Source of the DNA: Maribacter sp044594925
GTDB lineage: Bacteria > Bacteroidota > Bacteroidia > Flavobacteriales > Flavobacteriaceae
Assembly: GCF_044594925.1 (NCBI RefSeq)
Contig: NZ_CP138991.1
Span: forward strand, 3,162,001-3,226,000
Direction: 5' to 3'
DNA: 64,000 bases
Made by a program: the position numbers and the translations under genes. The stretch's first letter is position 1. The number at the start of each line of letters is the position of its first letter. The notes under the pieces were generated by a model. It was not told the DNA's origin. It worked only from the letters and a program-made list of their open reading frames with translations, and did no database searches. Of the stretch, positions 23,316 through 29,299 are shown piece by piece.

Positions 23316-23346
23316 CAGCAACACGTTTATATGTCTGTATAAACGT
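23316..23346. other. Candidate attI recombination site
   Basis: CAGCAAC (G|TTGCTG on the - strand) is where leader copy 3 begins. Immediately beyond it, ACGTTTATA-TGTCTG-TATAAACGT is a 9-6-9 inverted repeat. A pair of ~9-11 bp arms around a 6-bp centre is the layout of tyrosine-recombinase core sites. It lies between the array and the divergent recombinase gene, where attI is expected, and its sequence is not found elsewhere in the array. Confidence 0.65.
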
Positions 23347-23409
23347 TTATTTCCCACAAGGTACAAAATTTAACCTTTTTACTGTAAATAATAGTTTAAT
23401 ACAAGATGA

Positions 23410-23440
23410 ACGTACATCTATTTTATATATATTTGTACGT
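23410..23440 (+). promoter_or_regulatory. Recombinase promoter with flanking inverted repeat
   Basis: TATATTTG at 23428-23435 is a perfect TAnnTTTG element, 38 bases before the recombinase ATG. It is framed by ACGTACA (23410-23416) and TGTACGT (23434-23440), an exact inverted repeat that could be an operator. No convincing TTG is seen at the -33 position. Confidence 0.5.
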
Positions 23441-23473
23441 ACTTTTAGAGTACTAATTATATAAAATGACCGT

Positions 23474-24541
23474 ATGATACTATCCAACTATACATTTCAT
23501 GCAGATCAGCACAAGGGTAAAGATGTCATCTTAGTGCAATTTCCGTTCAACAATAACTTAAAACTAGCGTTAAAAAAGCGGTTTCCATCTGCCAGATGGA
23601 GCGCTAGTAAAAAAGCATGGTACCTGCCAGATTTATCGGTAATACGAAAAGAATTACAATTACAGGAAAAAAATACGGTAGAAACCAAGGCCCTCCGTAT
23701 ACACGAGGTAAACCAAGAAGCGTACCGGGCCCTAAACGAGCAGTTAACCCTCAAAGATTATGGTAAAAGCACCATTACAATGTATTTGGCGGAGTTCTAC
23801 CATTTGCTCGTGCTTTTAGACGATTATCCAGTTCAGGATTTAAATCCTAAGCGACTCAAGGATTATTTCCTATACTGTATCCGCGTAGAGAAAATGAGAG
23901 AACGCAAATTAAACGGAAAAATCAACGCTATAAAGTTCTATTTTGAACAGGTGTTACACAGACCCAAAATGTTTTTTGACATTCCCCGCCCTAAGAAAGC
24001 AACTAGTTTGCCAAAGATGTTGAGCAAGTCCGAAGTAAAAAAATTGTTCAACGTTACCCAAAATATAAAACATAGGATAGCGCTTCAGCTATGCTACGGT
24101 ATGGGGCTTCGGGTTTCTGAAGTGGTCAATTTAAAAATTGAGGATATAGATAGTAAAAGAATGGTGGTGCACGTAGTAGGGGCAAAAGGTAAAAAAGATA
24201 GGTACGTGCCCTTGCCAAAATCTATTTTACCCAAGTTGCGAGAGTACTATCTAAGCTTTAAACCCAAAACATATTTGTTCGAGGGTCAATATGGCGGACC
24301 TTATGGAAAATCTAGTTTGCAACAGGTGTTTAGACTTGCCATGAAAAGAGCCAAAATCAACAAAAAGATAGGTATACACGGCCTGCGCCACAGTTACGCA
24401 ACACATTTATTGGAGGCGGGCGCGGATATGCGTTTCATTCAAGAGCTGCTAGGTCATCATTCCATTAAGACCACACAAGTATACACAAAGGTTACACCAC
24501 GAAGTATATCTAAGGTTCAAAGTCCGTTAGACAGTATATAA
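23474..24541 (+). CDS. Tyrosine recombinase, probable integron integrase
   Basis: 355 residues. The N-terminal ~65 residues (VILVQFPFNNNLKLALKKRF, ARWSASKKAWYLPDL) resemble a small HARP-like module, unusual in integron integrases. A SAM-like core-binding domain follows (~85-170), then the catalytic domain: R213 in GMGLRVSEV, Lys in GAKGKKDRYVP (236-245), H302 and R305 in HGLRHSYATHLLEAG, H328 in LLGHHS, Y337 in TTQVYTKV. Between the Lys and HGLRH motifs there is no room for the extra ~20-residue I2 helix that defines proteobacterial IntI, so the protein is XerC/D-like in that respect. Position, divergence from the array and the adjacent attI-like site all point to it as the enzyme moving the cassettes. 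Confidence 0.9.
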   Translation: MILSNYTFHADQHKGKDVILVQFPFNNNLKLALKKRFPSARWSASKKAWYLPDLSVIRKELQLQEKNTVETKALRIHEVNQEAYRALNEQLTLKDYGKSTITMYLAEFYHLLVLLDDYPVQDLNPKRLKDYFLYCIRVEKMRERKLNGKINAIKFYFEQVLHRPKMFFDIPRPKKATSLPKMLSKSEVKKLFNVTQNIKHRIALQLCYGMGLRVSEVVNLKIEDIDSKRMVVHVVGAKGKKDRYVPLPKSILPKLREYYLSFKPKTYLFEGQYGGPYGKSSLQQVFRLAMKRAKINKKIGIHGLRHSYATHLLEAGADMRFIQELLGHHSIKTTQVYTKVTPRSISKVQSPLDSI

Positions 24542-24556
24542 GGGCAAAGCTACCTT

Positions 24557-25171
24557 TTAGATGAATCGTTTGGCGATGCCAAGGCGTATTAAAAAATCTA
24601 ATTTCAAGATAAGATTTATAGGTTTTTCCGCTTTGTATAGCTTTGAAAAATAGAGGTAACCCTCCTTTTTAGCATCTAATTGTGTTAGTGCTAGCTTGGC
24701 GCTTTTCCCTGAATGCTTGTGAATTACCGTTTCTAATAATTCCTTTCGGATGCCTTTGGACGCTAGGAAAGCAAGTAGCTTTTTTCGGTTCACCAAGGTA
24801 ATTTTACAAGAGGTATAGGTATTGGGGCTATCCTCATAAATGGCGGTAATCAAAGCATAGAATTCGGTTTCCTTGGTAGTATCGAACAGCCACCCTTCTT
24901 TTAGCTGTCCCTTTTTTTGGTACTGAATTTCAAAGGCAAAAGTGGGCAAGTCATCGTTGATATAATCTAACTGTGCCTTCTCGTCTATAGCATAGCGTTG
25001 GCCTGTGATTTTATGGGTAAAATAGGCATCAACACCCTTTACCTGTCGTTTATAGTCAGAAATGCGCTCAAAAGTGTAGTGTTTTAGATGTGAAGCATAC
25101 ATACGGTCTAGCAGCGGGAACAACTGCCGTTCCTTTTTTAAATCTGCCTTAAAGGTACTTTTCAGCGTCAT
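24557..25171 (-). CDS. Candidate type II restriction endonuclease
   Basis: 204 residues, next to and co-directional with a cytosine methyltransferase (35 bases apart). KGVDAYFTHKITGQRYAIDEKAQLDY (about 45-70) has the layout of a PD-(D/E)xK site: Asp in VDAYF and DEK in IDEKAQ, followed by FAFEIQY. Its last part (GYLYFSKLYKAEKPINLILK) may form the C-terminal helices. No specific family recognised, so endonuclease function rests on that motif and on pairing with the methylase. It lies tail-to-tail with the recombinase. Confidence 0.65.
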   Translation of the reverse strand: MTLKSTFKADLKKERQLFPLLDRMYASHLKHYTFERISDYKRQVKGVDAYFTHKITGQRYAIDEKAQLDYINDDLPTFAFEIQYQKKGQLKEGWLFDTTKETEFYALITAIYEDSPNTYTSCKITLVNRKKLLAFLASKGIRKELLETVIHKHSGKSAKLALTQLDAKKEGYLYFSKLYKAEKPINLILKLDFLIRLGIAKRFI

Positions 25172-25206
25172 GTTTTAAGTTTTTTGGCAGCTACTTTCGT
25201 ACGCTT

Positions 25207-26439
25207 TTAGGGGTTTTTAATAATTTTTTCGCAGAGCGATTTTCCAAGTCGTTCCACAACCCCGACAACAAGTGCGTTGCCCATAAAAAAGGCACGTTTT
25301 GCATCGCTTATTCCGGCTAGATAGGTGTGATGGTCCGGAAACATATTTAAGCGTTCCAGTTCCAAAGGAATCAACCTCCGTAAGCCTTTAGAGGTCTGTA
25401 CCACATGTTTAAACCGAGACGGGCTTTTACCGCCCTCACCCGTTATAATGGTGCGTGATGGCTTATCCAGCGCATCCGGAAACTGCATACGCCCTTCACT
25501 ATAATTATAGGAAAATCCGCTCTTTGCCGTCCGCACTTCTTTTTTCGCACCTTTTAAATAGGCCCATTTTTCAAGGTCCTCCGGAGTAATATAAAATTCT
25601 GGTGGTACTTGGCCATGTGCCAATACATCGCCCAGTAGGGTGCGTTTTCCATCAAATTGCGCATGGGTTTTTGCGGTAAAAACCTGCCCGTTTATACAGA
25701 TACCCGTATTTTGAAAAGGAGATAGTTTTTCGCCTATATTAAATTGCTCGGAAAGTCGTACCAAGTCCTGCCCTAGTGTAAAGGTTTTTTGGAGCTCTAT
25801 AAGAGCACCCACAGGAAAAGCACTGGCAACGGTACCTGATGCACCTAGCCATTCTTTGGGGTCGCTATCTTGCAGACCATTGTAGACCCCGCTGGTCTTA
25901 TGGTACCCTAGGAGAAACACACGTCTTCTACGTTGCGGCATACCGTAATCCGCGGCATTGATTACACGCCATTCCACCGCATAGCCCAGGTCGTCCAAAC
26001 TTTGTAGCATTACGGCAAAATCCCTTCCCCTTTGGGCAGCGGGAGATTTTAGTAAACGGTCTACATTTTCTAGAAAAAGGTATTTCGGCGGATGCTTCTT
26101 CTCGGATAGGATACGGTGTATGCTCCACCACAACACCCCTTTTTTGCCTAAAAGTCCTTTGGAGTTCTGTAAGGTCGTGGCCACGGAATAGTCTTGGCAG
26201 GGAAAACCGCCTACCAGAATATCCGCATCCGGAATTTGGTCCGTAAGCACGTCCTCGATAGAGGTGTTGCTATGATTTTTAGCCCCGAACCTGGCCTCAT
26301 AGACCATAGAAGCATGCTGTGTTTTAGTGCTGGGCTCCCATTGGTTGCTCCAGACTATTTCGTAAGCTCCCGTTTGCTCTAGTCCCAAACGAAAACCACC
26401 AACACCTGCAAAAAGCTCTATGACCTTTAATTTTTTCAT
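25207..26439 (-). CDS. DNA (cytosine-5-)-methyltransferase
   Basis: 410 residues with the C5-methylase motifs in order: ELFAGVGGFRLGLEQ (I, AdoMet binding), DILVGGFPCQDYSVA (IV, catalytic Cys), YLFLENVDRLL (VI, ENV), MPQRRRRVFLLGYH (VIII) and a closing FFMGNALVVGVVERLGKSL (X). The region between VIII and IX (~200-330) is the target recognition part. It modifies cytosine at a site that cannot be read from sequence. It is the first gene of a two-gene operon with the candidate endonuclease. Confidence 0.95.
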   Translation of the reverse strand: MKKLKVIELFAGVGGFRLGLEQTGAYEIVWSNQWEPSTKTQHASMVYEARFGAKNHSNTSIEDVLTDQIPDADILVGGFPCQDYSVATTLQNSKGLLGKKGVLWWSIHRILSEKKHPPKYLFLENVDRLLKSPAAQRGRDFAVMLQSLDDLGYAVEWRVINAADYGMPQRRRRVFLLGYHKTSGVYNGLQDSDPKEWLGASGTVASAFPVGALIELQKTFTLGQDLVRLSEQFNIGEKLSPFQNTGICINGQVFTAKTHAQFDGKRTLLGDVLAHGQVPPEFYITPEDLEKWAYLKGAKKEVRTAKSGFSYNYSEGRMQFPDALDKPSRTIITGEGGKSPSRFKHVVQTSKGLRRLIPLELERLNMFPDHHTYLAGISDAKRAFFMGNALVVGVVERLGKSLCEKIIKNP

Positions 26440-26513
26440 GGAATGCTAATTTAACTAAATTGGGTTGATATCATCTACAAGATGCTAAGTAGCTGCCATC
26501 AAGAATTTAATTT

Positions 26514-26726
26514 TATAACCCGTTGTGCATTTTGCATAGTTTATGTTTAAATTGTCAGTTCGAGTGCTGTATTTTTCAATTTTTCATTGCAAAATGCAGT
26601 GTATCGAGAACCTTGTTGGTCCAAAAGCTATTCTCGATACATTTTTTCTCCATTGCATTGCGATAAAACACTCGGACAGACATCCATTTTTAGTAATCCA
26701 ATCAAAATACACAACGGGTTTTTATA
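26514..26726. repeat. Long nested palindromic repeat (MITE- or REP-like)
   Basis: The outer arms TATAACCCGTTGTGCATTTTG and CAAAATACACAACGGGTT (with TTTTATA) are inverted and nearly identical. Inside, GTCAGTTCGAGTG pairs with CACTCGGACAGAC, and GTATCGAGAA pairs exactly with TTCTCGATAC. The whole ~213 bp could form one long hairpin. It fills the space between the methyltransferase and the NlpC/P60 gene and has no coding frame of merit. Confidence 0.75.
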
Positions 26727-26776
26727 ACACATGGTAACTAAGGCCCTATTACTTATTTTTACTGAAAATATACGGT

Positions 26777-27961
26777 ATGCACTTTAAATCGGTTTCACTA
26801 CTTCTCGTAGCTCTTTTTCTATTTGGATGTAATCAAAGGCCAGAGGAAAACAACGGAATTCAAGAACATATAGATGCTATTAAGAGTAAAGTTGCTCCGG
26901 ATAAACGAGTGGCCCTATTCGCTATTGAGGCCCTAAAGAATAACGATACGTTTATCTTAAAGGGCGAAAGTAACTTGCCGGACGGCATAAAGGCGCTGAC
27001 CGGTATTTTATCTGAAAACAATATTCCTTTTGTGGATAGCATTGCCCTACTTCCCTCAAAAGAACTCGGGGATAGCACAAGGGCCGTCATCAATATATCG
27101 GTCGCAAATTTAAGGAGCAATCCCAAGCATTCCGCAGAGTTGGCCACGCAAGCTACCTTGGGCACCCCGGTAAAAGTGCTTAAAAAGCAAGGGGATTGGT
27201 ACTACATTCAAACACCGGACAATTACCTCTCATGGGTAGATAAGGGAGGGATTCAGTTAATGGGGACGGAACGCTTTGCCCAATGGAAAGCCATGGATAA
27301 GGTGGTGTATACCAAAACGTATGGTCATTCCTATAACGCAGTGGATGAGAAGGAGCTTGTTTCGGATTTGGTCGCAGGGAATATACTTGAATTTGTAAAG
27401 CTAATGGATGGCTATTTTGTAGCGTCCTATCCTGACGGTCGCATTGCCCTTATCAGGGTCGATGAGGCAGAAAGCTATTTTGGCTGGGTTAAAGATAGGG
27501 TGCCGGAGCCCGGCAAATTGGTGGCTACATCTAAAACATTAATGGGGGTACCCTATTTATGGGGCGGTACTTCTACAAAGGGAATGGATTGTAGTGGCTT
27601 TACCAAAACCGTTTATTTCCTCAATGGGATGGTTATTCCGCGAGATGCATCCCAACAGGTGTATGCGGGGAAGCCTATAGATTCTGTTCAGGATTTTAGT
27701 CGATTAGAACGGGGAGATTTATTGTTCTTTGGACGAAAAGCAACGGACACAACCACCGAAAAAGTGGTGCACGTAGGCATGTGGATAGGGAACAACGAGT
27801 TTATTCATGCATCGGATATGGTACGCATAAGTAGTATGGATCCCGAAGCGGATAATTTTGATGCGTATAACAAGGACCGATACCTAAGAACAAAACGATT
27901 ATTGAAAGAAGAGGATGATGCCTTGGTTCGTTTGGCGCGGACGCCTTTGTTCAAAGATTGA
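26777..27961 (+). CDS. C40 family (NlpC/P60) peptidase with SH3 domains, lipoprotein
   Basis: 394 residues. Lipoprotein signal LLVALFLFGC, then SH3-like segments (VANLRSNPKHSAELATQATL, GDWYYIQTPDNYLSWVDKGG), a second SH3-like region, and an NlpC/P60 domain with Cys in GMDCSGFTKTVYF, His in VVHVGMWIGN and the preceding GVPYLWGG. The layout matches YkfC-like gamma-D-glutamyl-diamino acid endopeptidases, which trim or recycle cell-wall peptides. It is a lone + strand gene in the periplasm-facing envelope. Confidence 0.92.
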   Translation: MHFKSVSLLLVALFLFGCNQRPEENNGIQEHIDAIKSKVAPDKRVALFAIEALKNNDTFILKGESNLPDGIKALTGILSENNIPFVDSIALLPSKELGDSTRAVINISVANLRSNPKHSAELATQATLGTPVKVLKKQGDWYYIQTPDNYLSWVDKGGIQLMGTERFAQWKAMDKVVYTKTYGHSYNAVDEKELVSDLVAGNILEFVKLMDGYFVASYPDGRIALIRVDEAESYFGWVKDRVPEPGKLVATSKTLMGVPYLWGGTSTKGMDCSGFTKTVYFLNGMVIPRDASQQVYAGKPIDSVQDFSRLERGDLLFFGRKATDTTTEKVVHVGMWIGNNEFIHASDMVRISSMDPEADNFDAYNKDRYLRTKRLLKEEDDALVRLARTPLFKD

Positions 27962-28002
27962 TGCGGTTCATTTTCGTGGTTCTTTTGTTTTACCCGATAA
28001 TA

Positions 28003-28095
28003 GAGATTTAAATGCTCCGACGCTTGCGTCGAAAGTAAAAGTAATTTTCCTTTTAATGCCTTACGGGCTTGCCACAGGGTAGTTTACCTAGCGCA
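28003..28095. repeat. Dispersed intergenic repeat, copy B
   Basis: TGCTCCGACGCTTGCGTCGA, ACGGGCTTGCCACAGGG and AGTTTACCT follow the same order as copy A at 564-660. It contains a small GACGCTTGCGTC hairpin. It lies between two convergent genes and slightly overlaps the end of the next one. Confidence 0.5.
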
Positions 28096-29299
28096 AATAA
28101 TCTTCGGGTGTGGTTTCTTTGATGAGTTCTCGGAGTGCAAGGCTGTAATTCTTTTGTTTTTCTTGCTCGTTGGGGTTTAGGTTGGGTGAGGTGCGTTCGT
28201 AGAGGCTAGCGAATAGTTTAAAACGGAGACGTTGAATCATTCTTTTGGTTTCAGGTCCGCCCTTTGAGAATTGCTTGTTCAGCTTTTTAAATGCGTTTTT
28301 CCACCAATTCATAGCTGCTGTTTCGGGTGCTTTAAATTCGCTATTCATCCGTTCAAAATACAGCGCTGTCAGTTTTCTTTCCGTGACCAGTGCCGCATTT
28401 CTTTCTTTGAAAGCTTTTTTATAGGCAGGCGAACCCTTTACTGTTGTGATGCGCTGCGAAATACTGTCCAGATGATAGCTGCTTCCAAAACTTTCATGTA
28501 TTCTGTTCAAATCTTCAAAAGCCCCTAAGACCTCTTCATTCTTCAACTTGTCCATAGCTTTTTCATAATTGGACAGGTACAGGTTTTTAAGGGTGTCACC
28601 ATCCAAAGCTACCGTACCTTTTTTGTGAAGCGCAACATAAAGCCAGTCAAAAGCTTCCAGCATCTTTTCCTCAGGGGGCCAACGATGGCCCTCATCAAAA
28701 GTAAATAAGGTTTTGTTGAACTTTAACCGCGCTAATAGCGGCATTAGTTCTAGCATTTCTGAGTAGTTCATATCTCTCGTACCACAAATTCCCGCATAAA
28801 GAAAGTTGGAATTGTAGGGCATGTTTCCCGGCTGCATGGCCAACCCTGCGCCACAACCAATAACCCCGGTAATTTCATCACTTAGAGAGGCTATGCTGGT
28901 AGCAAGCCTTGCCCCACCGGAAAAACCACTTAGAAAAACCTGTTCGGGGTCAATTGTAAACTGGCTAAAGAGATGTTTAAAGAGGCGGTCGGCTATACTA
29001 AAATTACGATCGTACGGGCCATTTCTAGAATTGTTGGAGCATACCAGCACATGCCCATATTTTTCAGCAGCTTTTATAAAAGGGGAGAGTCCTACCTTAC
29101 CACGCCCTGCAGGTTCAAATACAATAACGATAGGAGCTGGTTTTTCTGTAGAAAAGGTAGTGGGGAGGTAAAGGGCAAAAGTTTCGTTCTCCGAACCGAT
29201 TACAGCAATGGAATCTATAATTCTTCCTTTTGTATAACTAGTTTGGCCACAAGCAATAGCCGCTAAGAAAAGAAAAAGAGATACTATTATAGGTTTCAT
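28088..29299 (-). CDS. Secreted alpha/beta hydrolase, PHB depolymerase/esterase-like
   Basis: 403 residues with signal peptide MKPIIVSLFLFLAAIACGQ. The hydrolase half has PAPIVIVFEPAGRGKVGLSP, YGHVLVCSNNSRNGPYDRN, the nucleophile elbow VFLSGFSGGARLATS and a likely His in FDEGHRWPPEE. The second half (residues ~235-403) is helical and looks like TPR-type repeats. The ATG overlaps the stop codon of the upstream quinoprotein gene by 4 bases (ATGA), so the two are translated together. Confidence 0.82.
   Translation of the reverse strand: MKPIIVSLFLFLAAIACGQTSYTKGRIIDSIAVIGSENETFALYLPTTFSTEKPAPIVIVFEPAGRGKVGLSPFIKAAEKYGHVLVCSNNSRNGPYDRNFSIADRLFKHLFSQFTIDPEQVFLSGFSGGARLATSIASLSDEITGVIGCGAGLAMQPGNMPYNSNFLYAGICGTRDMNYSEMLELMPLLARLKFNKTLFTFDEGHRWPPEEKMLEAFDWLYVALHKKGTVALDGDTLKNLYLSNYEKAMDKLKNEEVLGAFEDLNRIHESFGSSYHLDSISQRITTVKGSPAYKKAFKERNAALVTERKLTALYFERMNSEFKAPETAAMNWWKNAFKKLNKQFSKGGPETKRMIQRLRFKLFASLYERTSPNLNPNEQEKQKNYSLALRELIKETTPEDYLR

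Larger units (their letters stand above)
22919..23321 (-). repeat. Leader (promoter) cassette, copy 3, next to attI
   Basis: Diverged relative of the leaders at 15480 and 19383. It starts (- strand) at TTGCTGTGCAATAAC, directly beside the candidate attI, and ends in its own short attC. The + strand frame present in the other copies lacks its ATG here and is stopped early, which supports a non-coding nature. The promoter, hairpin and 13-codon frame are all retained. Confidence 0.82.
4678..24541. mobile_element. Chromosomal integron: recombinase, attI, about 18 cassettes
   Basis: All genes from 4.8 to 22.8 kb lie on the - strand and are separated by imperfect palindromes ending in xxxxAAC ... 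GTTxxxx. The tyrosine recombinase at the right end is divergent, with a candidate attI between it and the array, as in classical integrons. Cassette order from attI: leader; 22192; 21493; 20783; 19986; leader; 18618; 17722; 16994; 16443+16009; leader; 14838; 10227 (S41); 8679 (serine hydrolase); 7229 (B1 MBL-like); 6322 (esterase); 5562 (RidA); 4773 (DUF6090, broken). Most cassette starts (GTTAGGCACA, GTTACCTGCA, GTTGTAAAAC and others) complement the start of their own attC. Two insertion sequences have entered. Integrons are best known in Proteobacteria; a flavobacterial example with this recombinase type is unusual. Confidence 0.88.

Noticed and set aside
26514..26726. attC or attI for another integron unit
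   Set aside because: The end words are in the opposite order (CCCGTTG on the left, CAACGGG on the right) and no cassette gene is attached.
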